The translations under genes were made by a program, and so were the position numbers. The notes under the pieces are model-generated. The model was not told where the DNA came from, made no database searches, and worked only from the letters and a program-made list of their open reading frames with translations. DNA of 64,000 nucleotides from Pyruvatibacter sp. HU-CL02332 (GTDB lineage: Bacteria > Pseudomonadota > Alphaproteobacteria > CGMCC-115125), in the NCBI RefSeq assembly GCF_040362765.1, contig NZ_BAABWK010000001.1:186001-250000 (forward strand), written 5' to 3'. Shown here one piece after another: positions 1 through 10,850 of this stretch (position 1 is its first letter; each line of letters starts with the position of its first letter).

Positions 1-866
<866 letters not shown>

Positions 867-948
867 TTAGCTGCGGATAGGGAGACAGAAGGACACCCGC
901 AGATTCGCGCGGGGCCCCTCACCCTTTATATAGGCCCTTATACAGACA

Positions 949-977
949 AAGGGCGCATGGAAGTACCATGCGCCCTT
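949..977 (-). terminator. Hairpin between recA and alaS
   Basis: A perfect 12-bp inverted repeat, AAGGGCGCATGG and CCATGCGCCCTT, encloses a 5-base loop. On the minus strand it lies about 80 nt after the recA stop and is followed by a short T-rich run (TTTGTCTGT), so it is a candidate Rho-independent terminator for recA. The T-tract is weak, so some read-through into alaS is possible. Confidence 0.6.
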
Positions 978-1058
978 CATGACTGATATCAGCCATATTT
1001 CTATCTGTGACAGCAGGGCCTCGTCATCGCCGAGATAGCCTGCCTGTGGACGAAAAGC

Positions 1059-2141
<1,083 letters not shown>

Positions 2142-2314
2142 TTTGAACCCCTTCTGTCAGCGCCCCTCAAACCTGATATTGGCCGGGGGAAAGGGAGTGC
2201 GGCCACCCGCATTTCCCTGACTCATGGGGTTAATGTACACAGTTTGTTCTCACTCGCAAGCATTTTGGTGCAACGAGTAGAAAACGTTGAATTACTTACG
2301 GTTTTGGAACATTC

Positions 2315-2329
2315 GTTCCCGGCATGTTC
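2315..2329 (-). promoter_or_regulatory. LexA (SOS) box upstream of recA
   Basis: The sequence GTTC-CCGGCAT-GTTC exactly fits the alphaproteobacterial LexA operator, a GTTC direct repeat with a 7-base spacer. It lies in the recA-TetR intergenic region. The other SOS gene in the window, imuA, has the same box form. Confidence 0.7.
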
Positions 2330-2370
2330 TCGCCCGTGGAGCCAAAACTGGCATCCGGCGTGCCGGTGAA

Positions 2371-3087
2371 TCACTCCACCGCGATACGGTCGATAGTAAG
2401 CACAATTTGCGCAGCCTGCTGGCGGATATTCTCCAGCCGAGCCGGATCCACCAAAAGCCCGTGCAGGGCCAGGTCGGCAGCAGCCAATGCCTGCTCATCG
2501 GGCGTCAGGTCCGCCACATTTTCACCGGCCATGATGCTGGTTTCCGTGAGCTGAAATACCTGTTCCGCTGCCAGAGCGGGATGCGCCGTGGCCATCAGAC
2601 CCAACGTGCAGCCTTCGATAATCAGCCAATGAAAATGCGTCACCATGTCGGCGCGCACCTGCTGGGCGGTGGCAAACTCCGGCTGGCGCAGCTCCGGCAG
2701 ATAGAACAGCCCTGCCTGCTCGCGATCAAACGACGCCACCATCCGGGTTTCCTCAAACACACTCTTGTAGAGCGTCACATCCGGCGGCAGGTCGAGCTCG
2801 TTGACCTGGGCATAAAAGGCCAGCGAGGGGGCAGCTGCAAAAGCAATCAGCTCGTTCAGCAATTCCGCCTTCGACTCGAACAGATGGAACAGCGATGCCG
2901 GAGACGCTTTGAGGTCCTTGGCAATCATCCGGATGCTGGTGCCGCCATATCCGTGAATCGCCATCAACCGGGCAGCCGCCGACAGCACCATATCGCGGGT
3001 GAGATGCGGCTTCCCGTCGCCGCGAGGACGTCCGACAGGGCGGCGCTTGGGCGCCGACGTTGCCGCTGAAGTGGCTGTATCGCTCAT
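2371..3087 (-). CDS. TetR-family transcriptional regulator
   Basis: The 238-residue protein has a Ser/Thr- and Arg-rich N-terminal extension (GRPRGDGKPHLTRD). A TetR helix-turn-helix follows at about residues 33-80: VLSAAARLMAIHGYGGTSIR, then IAKDLKASPASLFHLFESKAE. The helical C-terminal ligand-binding half has no recognisable specificity. The gene is divergent from the dehydrogenase/Rieske oxygenase pair across a 119-bp gap, so it probably represses that pair and responds to one of their substrates. This is inferred from position. The AT-rich gap holds a TCAAT-N4-ATTGA element that could be its operator. Confidence 0.88.
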   Translation of the reverse strand: MSDTATSAATSAPKRRPVGRPRGDGKPHLTRDMVLSAAARLMAIHGYGGTSIRMIAKDLKASPASLFHLFESKAELLNELIAFAAAPSLAFYAQVNELDLPPDVTLYKSVFEETRMVASFDREQAGLFYLPELRQPEFATAQQVRADMVTHFHWLIIEGCTLGLMATAHPALAAEQVFQLTETSIMAGENVADLTPDEQALAAADLALHGLLVDPARLENIRQQAAQIVLTIDRIAVE

Positions 3088-3137
3088 GGACCCTGTTTAG
3101 GACTGTTCGCTGCCTTTGTCTATTTTATATCAACCGT

Positions 3138-3151
3138 TCAATATTAATTGA
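3138..3151. promoter_or_regulatory. Possible TetR operator
   Basis: The sequence TCAAT-ATTA-ATTGA has perfect 5-bp arms and lies in the AT-rich gap between the divergent TetR and dehydrogenase genes. The location suits an autoregulatory operator. The arms are short, so chance is not excluded. Confidence 0.3.
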
Positions 3152-3206
3152 CTCTAGCTAATCTCCAGTGCTACTCACAGCGAAACACAGGCTGGGGAGA
3201 CACATC

Positions 3207-4067
3207 ATGCCAACCGCACTCATCACCGGATGCTCTCGCGAAACGGGCTTCGGCCAGATCACCGCCAAAACACTCGCCAAGGCTGGTTTTGACGTGGTCG
3301 CCACCATGCGCAACGCGGAACGCGGCGCCCCGCTGACCCAGTGGGCCCGCGATCACAATGTCCGTCTCGACGTGATGGAGCATGACGTTCTGGACCCGGC
3401 TCAAAATCGCCGCGTCGTCGAGCAGACACTCACAAACACCGGGTCCCTCGATGTGCTGGTCAACAATGTGGGCATGAGCAGCTTCGGGGCGCTGGAAACG
3501 CTCCACGACGACCACATTCGCCAGACCATGGAGACCAACTTCTTCTCAGCCGTGGACATGACCCGCGCCGCCCTGCCCGCCATGCGCAAGCAGGGTGCAG
3601 GTCGCGTTTTCTTCGTCACCTCCATGGCAGGCGTCACCGGCATACCGGGCGAGAGCATCTACTGCGCCAGCAAGTTCGCATTGGAAGGCATGGCAGAGTC
3701 ACTCGCCATGGAAGTGGCCCGCTTCGGCATTCACGTCAGCACCATCCGCCCAGCTTTCTTCAACACCGGCATGAGCATGCACAACACGGACGCTTCCAGC
3801 TTCTTCGAGCGCGGCAACGCATACGACGGCTTCAATGATGCTGTGGTTGCCTCAACGGCGGAAGGGGAAGTCGCTGGTGAAGATCCGCAACTGGTGGCCG
3901 ACATGGTCCTGGAGGCTGCCACAACAACGGAACCAAAACTGCGCTGGAACCCCGGCCAGTCTGCGCCGGAAGTCGCGGCCGCCCGCGCATCCATGTCCGA
4001 TGAAGACTGGCGCACTTACGTCATGGCCGAGCTGGGCATGACCGACTGGCTCACACCAGCCGCTTAG
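3207..4067 (+). CDS. Short-chain dehydrogenase/reductase (SDR)
   Basis: This is an NAD(P)-dependent oxidoreductase of the classical SDR family with 286 residues. The cofactor motif TGCSRETGFG lies at residues 7-16, the NNVG motif near 86-89, and the catalytic Ser139, Tyr152 and Lys156 (YCASK). The start MPTALITG at 3207 is chosen because GGGGAGA lies 6 bases upstream; an upstream in-frame start at 3168 lacks a ribosome site. The gene leads a short operon with the Rieske oxygenase 32 bp downstream. The pair could oxidise and then dehydrogenate a common substrate, perhaps aromatic or steroid-like, but the substrate cannot be read from the sequence. Confidence 0.9.
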   Translation: MPTALITGCSRETGFGQITAKTLAKAGFDVVATMRNAERGAPLTQWARDHNVRLDVMEHDVLDPAQNRRVVEQTLTNTGSLDVLVNNVGMSSFGALETLHDDHIRQTMETNFFSAVDMTRAALPAMRKQGAGRVFFVTSMAGVTGIPGESIYCASKFALEGMAESLAMEVARFGIHVSTIRPAFFNTGMSMHNTDASSFFERGNAYDGFNDAVVASTAEGEVAGEDPQLVADMVLEAATTTEPKLRWNPGQSAPEVAAARASMSDEDWRTYVMAELGMTDWLTPAA

Positions 4068-4099
4068 ACAAACACAGCTTACGAAAAAGGGAGACCGTC

Positions 4100-5290
4100 A
4101 TGACCATTCAGCAAACCAGAATGCCCGCACTCTCCGCCGAGGAAATCGCCCGCGTGCGGCAACCACTGGCGCAGGCCTATACCCTGCCCCCCGCTGCCTA
4201 TACGGACCCGGAGATCTATGAGCGCGAAGTCTCACTCATCATGCGCAAAAGCTGGCTGCCACTGGCACGTGTGGATCAGGTGGCCAAGCCCGGCGACTAC
4301 ATCTCGATTGATCTGTTTGGTCAGCCGGTCATGGTCGTCCACGGCAAGGACGGCACCATCCGCACCATGTCCCGCGTGTGTCTCCACCGCGCTGCACCGC
4401 TAACCGAGGACGGTGCCGGACACCGCAATCTCTTCACCTGCCCCTATCATGCCTGGAGCTATGACACGGCGGGTGAACTCGTCCGGACCCCGTTGATGAA
4501 CGGTGCCGACGGGTTTGACGAGATGAGCGCCACCGAAAAAGGCTGTCGCCTGCCGCAGATCCGCACGGAAATCTGGAACGGTTTCATCATGGCCAATCTG
4601 GATGAGGACGCAGAGCATTTCGCGCCGCAGGTTGCAGGCTTCACGAAGTACTTCGAAAAATTCAACCTCGACGACCTGGTGGTGGTGAAGACCCTCGATT
4701 TCCCCAGCAACTGGAACTGGAAGGTGCTGGTCGAAAACTTCATGGAGGCCTACCACCACATCGCCACCCACGCGACGACCTTCGGCCCTGTCTTCCCGGC
4801 GGCTGAAAGCAACGTGCCTGACAATAACGGCGCCGCAGCGTCAGACCTTGAAGGCGGCCCATGGTCGATCCTCCACATGCCGACCAGTGCCGAACATGAC
4901 CCGGCCGCAGACAATCCTGAGGACGCGTCCGACAGCTCGCTCGGTGGTGATCTCTATGCGAGCGTTATCTTCCCGCATTTCCTGCTGGGCATTCAGGGCA
5001 CCGGCACCGCGTGGTACCAGGTCCTGCCGGACTCCCATGACCAGCTGATGCTGAAGATTCACTTCTGCCTGCCCCGCCACCTTGCCGAACAGGACAAGGA
5101 CGGATCAGGCGCCGACGCCACAGCCGAAATGCTCATGCTCATCCACAACGAAGACATTGAGGCCAACGATCTGGTCTGGCGCGGCCTCAACGCCCCCCTG
5201 ACCAAACAGGGCCGCCTATCGCCGCTGGAAAAAAGCATCTGGCAGATGAACCAGTGGTGGCTCGACAAGATGACAGACGCAGAGGCTTAG
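4100..5290 (+). CDS. Rieske ring-hydroxylating oxygenase, alpha subunit type
   Basis: The 396-residue protein has an N-terminal Rieske [2Fe-2S] domain with Cys94-x-His96 (CLHRA) and Cys114-x2-His117 (CPYHAWSY). A catalytic domain follows, whose mononuclear iron site is visible as ENFMEAYHHIATH (His219 or 220 and His224); an acidic ligand is probably Asp352 in HNEDIEAND. Such enzymes use electrons from a separate reductase and ferredoxin to oxygenate or demethylate organic substrates. No beta subunit or reductase gene is adjacent, so electrons must come from elsewhere, possibly from the ferredoxin reductase near 62 kb. The ribosome site is AAAGGGAGA before 4100. Confidence 0.92.
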   Translation: MTIQQTRMPALSAEEIARVRQPLAQAYTLPPAAYTDPEIYEREVSLIMRKSWLPLARVDQVAKPGDYISIDLFGQPVMVVHGKDGTIRTMSRVCLHRAAPLTEDGAGHRNLFTCPYHAWSYDTAGELVRTPLMNGADGFDEMSATEKGCRLPQIRTEIWNGFIMANLDEDAEHFAPQVAGFTKYFEKFNLDDLVVVKTLDFPSNWNWKVLVENFMEAYHHIATHATTFGPVFPAAESNVPDNNGAAASDLEGGPWSILHMPTSAEHDPAADNPEDASDSSLGGDLYASVIFPHFLLGIQGTGTAWYQVLPDSHDQLMLKIHFCLPRHLAEQDKDGSGADATAEMLMLIHNEDIEANDLVWRGLNAPLTKQGRLSPLEKSIWQMNQWWLDKMTDAEA

Positions 5291-5296
5291 AGGGCC

Positions 5297-5557
5297 ATGC
5301 CGGACCTCGCGCCCGCCGACTGGATCGGTTCCACCGGCGTCGCCCTCTTGCTGCTGGCCTTCGCCCTCAACCTGACGGGTCATCTGCGACACGAGAGCCT
5401 GACCTACCCGGCCATGAACTCCGTCGGCGCCGGGCTCGCGGCCTATGCGTCCTGGCTCATCGACTACATGCCGTTCGTGGTGCTGGAGGGAACGTGGATG
5501 GTGGTGTCGGTACTGACAATAGTGACACGCATGACCCAGCGATACGCAAATGCTTGA
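5297..5557 (+). CDS. Small CBU_0592-like membrane protein
   Basis: The 86-residue protein has three predicted membrane segments (about residues 10-28, 41-57 and 60-78) and the pattern LTYPAMNSVGAGLAAYASWL, which resembles the CBU_0592-like domain found in small membrane proteins. The start is 7 bases after the oxygenase stop, so it is probably the third gene of that operon. Its function is unknown. A longer frame shifted by one (5254-5616) covers the same DNA but has no membrane pattern and looks like a shadow. Confidence 0.7.
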   Translation: MPDLAPADWIGSTGVALLLLAFALNLTGHLRHESLTYPAMNSVGAGLAAYASWLIDYMPFVVLEGTWMVVSVLTIVTRMTQRYANA

Positions 5558-5726
5558 AGCCGGAACGGGTCAACCTGAAACGGTCTTTGGCAGCTTCCAC
5601 GAAATGCGGCTTCTGATGAAACTTGATGTCTAAAAGAGGTATTACTCTCTTCAGCAAGCTCCTAGCGATATTTGTTACACGACCGCCAGTTCAGTCCGTG
5701 CTCAAAATTGAGCGCAGGAAACAGCT

Positions 5727-5999
5727 TCATCCACACACATAGGCAGAAATCTGACTTGCGTAGAAAATGCTGACGCCGGACATGACATGCAGGATCATGA
5801 ACGCTCTAAAGCATGTTCCACGATTCTCGCGAAACAAATGCTGGTAGAGTTTCCCATAGCCGGCCACGTCTGCACGGCTATCTAAGGAGTCGAGCCCAAG
5901 CTCAGCGATTTCTCTTTCGAGTTGTCTTCTTGCCAAGCTGTGAAATAACGCCATCGAAATGAGCGAAATCCACACAAATATGACCGGGTCACAGTTCAC
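5727..5999 (-). CDS. Hypothetical small membrane protein
   Basis: The 90-residue open frame has a hydrophobic N-terminal segment (FVWISLISMALFHSLA), a charged middle and a second hydrophobic segment near the C-terminus (AFMILHVMSGVSIFYAS). I do not recognise the family. Codon use is more AT-rich than in its neighbours, and the flanking DNA (5558-5726 and 6000-6095) shows no other gene, so it may be a recent or weakly expressed gene. It is convergent with the oxygenase operon. Confidence 0.5.
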   Translation of the reverse strand: MNCDPVIFVWISLISMALFHSLARRQLEREIAELGLDSLDSRADVAGYGKLYQHLFRENRGTCFRAFMILHVMSGVSIFYASQISAYVCG

Positions 6000-6095
6000 A
6001 GAATAACATCCGCTTGTTGCTCAACGGCACAACACTCAACAATCGATGGGCGAGGCGAGGCTGCCGGTTCTAGCCGATCCAGACTGACCATCATA

Positions 6096-8861
6096 CTACT
6101 CCCCCTCAATCACCTCTTTCACCTTCGCGGCCAGCTGCTTGAGCGAGAACGGTTTGGGCAGGAACTGGAATTCCACGTCCTTGTCGAGGTTCTTCTTGAA
6201 GGCTTCTTCGGCGTAGCCGGAGATGAAGATGATCTTGAGGCCCGGCTTCACCTTGGCCAGGTGGCTGACCATGGTCGGCCCGTCCATGTTGGGCATCACC
6301 ACGTCTGACACCACCACGTCCAGCTCGCCGTCAAAGTCTTCCATCACTTCAAGGGCGTGTTCGCCCGACGCCGCTTCCAGAACCGTGTAGCCACGGGTCT
6401 CCAGCGCACGGACGGCGAAGCTGCGCACGGCGTCTTCGTCTTCCACCAGCAGCACCGTCCCCTTGCCCGACAGATCAGCCGGCTTCTTCGCTGTTTCAGC
6501 AACAGCTTCCTTCGGCTTCTCGGTTTCAATGTGGCGCGGGATGTAGATGCGGAAGCTCGTGCCCGTGCCCACCGTCGAGAACGGGAAGATATAGCCGCCG
6601 GTCTGCTTGACGATGCCGTAGACCGTCGAGAGACCCAGCCCAGTGCCCTTGCCCACTTCCTTGGTGGAGAAGAACGGCTCAAAAATCTTGCCGAGGTTTT
6701 CCTTGGCGATGCCGCAGCCCGTGTCGCTCACTTCAATCAACACATACTCCGCTGCCGGCATGATGGCATGGTCCAGCGCGGCTGCATCGTCCTTGGTGAC
6801 GTTGGCCGTGCGGATGGTCAGCGAGCCGCCGATATTGCCTTCCGCGTCCGGTTCCAGCATCGCGTCGCGTGCATTGACTGCAAGGTTGATGATCACCTGC
6901 TCGAACTGGTTCTGGTCCGCCTTGACGGTCCACAGATCGCGCCCATGCACCATCTTGAGATCCACCGTTTCGCCCAGCAGCCGCCGTAACAGATTGGACA
7001 GATCGGCCAGCGCGTCCGTCGGCATCAGCACCGTCGGGCGAAGGGTCTGCTGCCGTGAGAACGCCAGCAACTGCCGCACAAGGTTTGCTGCCCGGTTGGC
7101 GTTCTGCTTGATCTGCATGACATCCGCAAAGGAAGGGTCGCCCGGCTGGTGGCGGACCAGCAGAAGGTCGCAGAAGCCGATGATCGCGGTCAGCAGATTG
7201 TTGAAGTCATGCGCGACGCCGCCTGCCAGCTGCCCCACCGCCTGCATCTTCTGGCTCTGGGCGAACTGCACTTCCAGGGTCTTCTGCTCGGTCAGGTCCA
7301 CGAAATAGATCATGACGCGCGCATCGCTGTCCTTACCGTCATCGTCAGCGGCAGACCCGGCGCGGCTGATATAGGCCTGCAGCACCTTATCGTTTTCACC
7401 GCTGTCGTTCTCAGGTGTCTCGACGCCCGTTGGCGGCAGCAGCCGCACATCCACAGGCCCCTTGTCCGGTTCGCCCTTGGCGGCATCCAGAATGGCCGTG
7501 TCAAACGCGGCCCGGTCCTCATGCGCCACAAGGTCAGACAGCAAAACCGTCTTCTTCTTGTCGCCGGTCAGCGACCCTTCCGGCAAGGCCTCACCCACAA
7601 TGTCCCGGAACGTGCGGTTGACGGAGACCACCTGCCCTTCGCCATTCACCGTCGCCATGCCAATGGGCGCATTGTTGAAGAAATGCGCAAACCGCACTTC
7701 GGCTGCATCCAGTAAGTCACCGCCTGCATCCGTGCGGCGGTCATGCAGCACCAGGAACGTAACTTTACGTCCGTCGGGCATGTTGCCATCACGCTGAACA
7801 ATGCGCACCGGCACGACGCCCGCGCCCGAGGCATCGCCACCACGTGGCTTGAGATCAGCGTCGGACACTTTGATGCCGTTCTCACCGGCGTTTTTGCCCA
7901 GCGGCACGCGGGTGCCTGCCAACAGGCTGTCAAATTCAAGCGCACCTGCCGTAAACGTCGCCGCATCAATGCCGACCCAGCCCGCCAGCGTGCCGTTGAG
8001 ATAGAGAACACGTCCCTGCTCATCCAGCGCACAGACGCCGGACACAAGCCCGTTGAGATAGGCCCCAAGGCGCAGGGACTCCCGCTCGCTGGCCTCAAGC
8101 CGCTCCTGAGACGCGGTCTGGTCCGCCACCCGCCATAGCGCATAGGTCTGACCGACACTGCCCGGCGCCAGTTCGGCAGGCAGCGGCGACACGCTGGCAA
8201 CCACTGCCCGTGTATCCCCTTCAGCAGTCTTGAGAGAAATTTCTTCGCTGGCATCGCTGCCCGAGCGCGCCGCCCGCGCAAGCCGGAAGGCCCGCGCACC
8301 AGCAGTCTCGCCCTCGTCGCTTGCGTCATCATGGTCACCCGCCCCGGCAAGCACGGTTTCCGCACTGCGCAGCTTGCGGCCACCCGCCAGCGCCATGAAG
8401 GCCTTGTTGGCGTAAACCATGCGACCGCGATCATTGGTGACCGCCTGCGCCAGGTCAGACGTTTCAGCCAGGCCCGCTGCCAGCCGCTCGCCCAGCATCC
8501 GGCCGCGCAGATCAAGCCGGACAAGGCCCGCAAAAATGCCGGCAACCACGAGCAGCCCAAGCGCACCAAAGCCGCCGAGAATGTAAAACGCGATCTGCCC
8601 CATGGAGCCGGGGTCGAGCAGCGCAAAGCCGACTGCCACCAGACCAACAAAACTCAGCAACAGGCCCAGCCAGCGGCCTGCCGGTTTGGGTGCCTGATCA
8701 AGGTCTTCAGGTGCCGGCTCAAACACAGCCGCCCCGCCTGTCTCTTCTACAAGAGAAAGTGGCGGCGAGGACGCAGCGACAGTTTCAGCCTGCGCGGGAG
8801 CCGGTGCTGGCGTGTCTGCGTCGTCAGAAGGTGAAACGGCGGGGTCTGCCGGGCTTGCCAT
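6096..8861 (-). CDS. cckA: Hybrid histidine kinase CckA
   Basis: CckA is the membrane hybrid kinase that starts the CckA-ChpT-CtrA phosphorelay controlling cell cycle and flagellar genes in alphaproteobacteria. The 921-residue protein has an acidic, Pro/Ala-rich cytoplasmic N-terminus of about 65 residues, two membrane segments (about 66-110) and two or more PAS-like regions (about 130-500). The HisKA box GGVAHDFNNLLTAIIGF puts the phospho-His near residue 550. The HATPase has N-box NLAVNARDAM and G-box TGLGLSTVYG. A C-terminal receiver (LLVEDEDAVR, VSDVVMPNMDG) has its phospho-Asp near residue 850. It is longer than the Caulobacter protein (about 690 residues), mainly in the sensory part. 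It lies downstream of flhB on the same strand, in the flagellar locus that carries putative CtrA boxes. Confidence 0.95.
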   Translation of the reverse strand: MASPADPAVSPSDDADTPAPAPAQAETVAASSPPLSLVEETGGAAVFEPAPEDLDQAPKPAGRWLGLLLSFVGLVAVGFALLDPGSMGQIAFYILGGFGALGLLVVAGIFAGLVRLDLRGRMLGERLAAGLAETSDLAQAVTNDRGRMVYANKAFMALAGGRKLRSAETVLAGAGDHDDASDEGETAGARAFRLARAARSGSDASEEISLKTAEGDTRAVVASVSPLPAELAPGSVGQTYALWRVADQTASQERLEASERESLRLGAYLNGLVSGVCALDEQGRVLYLNGTLAGWVGIDAATFTAGALEFDSLLAGTRVPLGKNAGENGIKVSDADLKPRGGDASGAGVVPVRIVQRDGNMPDGRKVTFLVLHDRRTDAGGDLLDAAEVRFAHFFNNAPIGMATVNGEGQVVSVNRTFRDIVGEALPEGSLTGDKKKTVLLSDLVAHEDRAAFDTAILDAAKGEPDKGPVDVRLLPPTGVETPENDSGENDKVLQAYISRAGSAADDDGKDSDARVMIYFVDLTEQKTLEVQFAQSQKMQAVGQLAGGVAHDFNNLLTAIIGFCDLLLVRHQPGDPSFADVMQIKQNANRAANLVRQLLAFSRQQTLRPTVLMPTDALADLSNLLRRLLGETVDLKMVHGRDLWTVKADQNQFEQVIINLAVNARDAMLEPDAEGNIGGSLTIRTANVTKDDAAALDHAIMPAAEYVLIEVSDTGCGIAKENLGKIFEPFFSTKEVGKGTGLGLSTVYGIVKQTGGYIFPFSTVGTGTSFRIYIPRHIETEKPKEAVAETAKKPADLSGKGTVLLVEDEDAVRSFAVRALETRGYTVLEAASGEHALEVMEDFDGELDVVVSDVVMPNMDGPTMVSHLAKVKPGLKIIFISGYAEEAFKKNLDKDVEFQFLPKPFSLKQLAAKVKEVIEGE

Positions 8862-8888
8862 TTGAGGCCTCCATCAAATGCGCTTTGT

Positions 8889-8903
8889 CCGGGGTTACCC
8901 CGG
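8889..8903 (-). terminator. GC hairpin between flhB and cckA
   Basis: CCGGGG-TTA-CCCCGG is a strong short hairpin between the flhB stop and the cckA start. There is no T-run after it on the minus strand, so it may attenuate rather than terminate transcription, or mark the cckA promoter region. Confidence 0.35.
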
Positions 8904-8957
8904 GGGCAGAGTATCTACCCGACGCATGAGGCCATTTGGCGGCGCATCAGAAAGGAA

Positions 8958-10043
8958 TCAGGTGCGCGCTGAGCCTCGGCGCATTTTACCCTTGAGGCGC
9001 ATCACATAGCCAATGACTTGCGCCACGGCCTTGTAGTGCTCTGGCGGCACCTCATCATCCACCTCAACGGTGGCGTGAAGCGCACGGGCCAGCGGCACAT
9101 TTTCCACCAGCGGAATGTCGTGTTCTTTGGCGATTTCCCGGATCTTGAAGGCCATCCGGTCCACGCCCTTGGCCACGCAGATAGGCGCCGCCATGCCCTC
9201 TTCATATTTGAGCGCAACGGAATAGTGGGTCGGGTTGGTGACAATCACAGATGCTTCAGGCACCTGCGCCATCATCCGCTTGCGGCCACGCTCATGACGA
9301 ATCTGCCGCAGCTTGGCCTTGACCGCAGGGTCACCTTCCATCTGCTTGTATTCGTCCTTGACCTCTTTTTGGGTCATCTTCTGCTTCTTGGCCCATTGCG
9401 CTTTTTGAAACGCAAAGTCGATGCCGGCAATCACCGTCATGATGGCGATGACACCACCGATCAGCTTGAGCACTTTTTCCTGAAGAACCCCCGGCACCAC
9501 GGCCAGATCCACGCGCATCAACATCCCAAGCATGTCACGCTCGGGCCACACGACCCAGAACGCGATCAGCGAGACGATCACCAGCTTCGCCAGACCCTTG
9601 AAGAAGTTCATCATGCCTTGCGGCCCGAAAATGCGCTTCAGGCCCGCCAAAGGAGAAATCTTGGAGAATTTCGGCTTCATGTTCTCTGCAGAGAACACCG
9701 GTTTGTGCTGAACCAGATTGCCCGCAATGGCCATCACCACAAGCACCAGCATCGGCAGACCAAGGGCAGCGACCACCGCAATGCCCAGCTGCTGGATGAT
9801 GCGCAGAATATTGCCGCCATCCATGTCATAGGCGTGCGGCTCAATAATAAATGTCGAAAGAGGTGCGGCAAGCTGCGCCGCCATGGGCCCCGCAAACAAA
9901 GCCACAATGATGCCGATGCCGATCATGCCGAACCAGGCACTGACCTCCTGGCTTTTGGCAACGTCACCCTTCTTGTGCGCCTCCTCGAGCTTTTTCGACG
10001 AGGCGTCTTCGGTTTTTTCACTTTGGTCGGGTTGGTCCGACAT
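8958..10043 (-). CDS. flhB: Flagellar type III export switch protein FlhB
   Basis: FlhB is the inner-membrane export-gate component that switches substrate specificity from rod/hook to filament proteins. The 361-residue protein starts with a charged segment (SEKTEDASSKKLEEAHKKGDV) typical of FlhB. It has four membrane segments between about 35 and 210, and the autocleavage motif NPTH at residues 270-273. A cytoplasmic tail ends in basic residues (LKGKMRRGSART). It is third in the run fliQ-fliR-flhB, starting 21 bases after fliR. Confidence 0.97.
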   Translation of the reverse strand: MSDQPDQSEKTEDASSKKLEEAHKKGDVAKSQEVSAWFGMIGIGIIVALFAGPMAAQLAAPLSTFIIEPHAYDMDGGNILRIIQQLGIAVVAALGLPMLVLVVMAIAGNLVQHKPVFSAENMKPKFSKISPLAGLKRIFGPQGMMNFFKGLAKLVIVSLIAFWVVWPERDMLGMLMRVDLAVVPGVLQEKVLKLIGGVIAIMTVIAGIDFAFQKAQWAKKQKMTQKEVKDEYKQMEGDPAVKAKLRQIRHERGRKRMMAQVPEASVIVTNPTHYSVALKYEEGMAAPICVAKGVDRMAFKIREIAKEHDIPLVENVPLARALHATVEVDDEVPPEHYKAVAQVIGYVMRLKGKMRRGSART

Positions 10044-10064
10044 CGCGTGCGCGGCCTCCCGATC

Positions 10065-10835
10065 CTAGATGATGAAACGCAGCAGCACGGCTTCAAAATG
10101 CTCCAGGAAGTAGAGCATGATGGAACTGAGCATCATGAACATGATGATGAAGCCAACCAGAATGTTGGCAGGCATTGCCACGAAGAAGATCTGCACCTGC
10201 GGGATCAGCTTCGACAGGATGCCGATGCCCGAATAGAAAACCAGCGAGAACACAATGAACGGCGCCGCAAGCTTGACCCCAAGTGTGAAGGCGCTGGCCA
10301 TGGTATCTACCGCCACCGCCAGAAAATCAGCCGTCGGAAACGCACCCAGCGGCGGAAACAGCGTGTAGCTGTCACGCAGGCCGATGAGCATGAGATGATG
10401 CAGGTCAGTCACAAAAATCATCGCCGTGCCAAGGACGGCCAGATAAGTACCGACAATGGCACCCTGAATACCCTGGGTCGGGTCCATGTTCATGGCAAAG
10501 GCAAGACCCGTCTGAAACGCAATAATGGTACCGGCAACCTGCAGCGCACTCATGAACATGCGCGCGGTCAAACCGATGAAAAGACCAATGCCGATTTCAC
10601 CAATCATGCTGGCGGCCATCGACCCAACGCCCAGCGGCATCGCCGGATAGGTTTCTGCAATGACCGGCGCCAGAACCGCTGTGACCGCGATCGCCATCAC
10701 CAGTCGGATACGCGCACTGACGCTCATTTCGCCAAGCCCCGGCAGAACCATCATGGCCGTGCCGATGCGCGCGAAAGCCAGCACATAGACCAGTGCTGTT
10801 TCAGGCAGAATGTCAGTGGGCAGAGAAAAAATCAT
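10065..10835 (-). CDS. fliR: Flagellar export apparatus protein FliR
   Basis: The 256-residue inner-membrane protein has about six hydrophobic segments and begins MIFSLPTDILPETALVYVLAFARIGTAM in the usual FliR way; only short stretches are informative, such as GLGEMSVSARIRL and IGLFIGLTARM. With FliP and FliQ it forms the helical export gate. It is followed at once by flhB and preceded by fliQ with a 15-bp gap, so the three are co-transcribed. fliP and fliO lie on the other strand 2.4 kb away, so the gate genes are split between two divergent operons. Confidence 0.96.
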   Translation of the reverse strand: MIFSLPTDILPETALVYVLAFARIGTAMMVLPGLGEMSVSARIRLVMAIAVTAVLAPVIAETYPAMPLGVGSMAASMIGEIGIGLFIGLTARMFMSALQVAGTIIAFQTGLAFAMNMDPTQGIQGAIVGTYLAVLGTAMIFVTDLHHLMLIGLRDSYTLFPPLGAFPTADFLAVAVDTMASAFTLGVKLAAPFIVFSLVFYSGIGILSKLIPQVQIFFVAMPANILVGFIIMFMMLSSIMLYFLEHFEAVLLRFII

Positions 10836-10850
10836 CAGCGCTGTTGAGCC

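Noticed and set aside
2241-2256. Second possible LexA half-site (GTTCTCACTCGCAAG) nearer to recA
   Set aside because: Only one GTTC is present, whereas the box at 2315 is perfect.
9018-10847. 609-codon open frame on the plus strand
   Set aside because: It is antisense to flhB and fliR, which are certain. The translation is His/Arg/Gln-rich with no domain, the usual result of reading GC-rich genes backwards.
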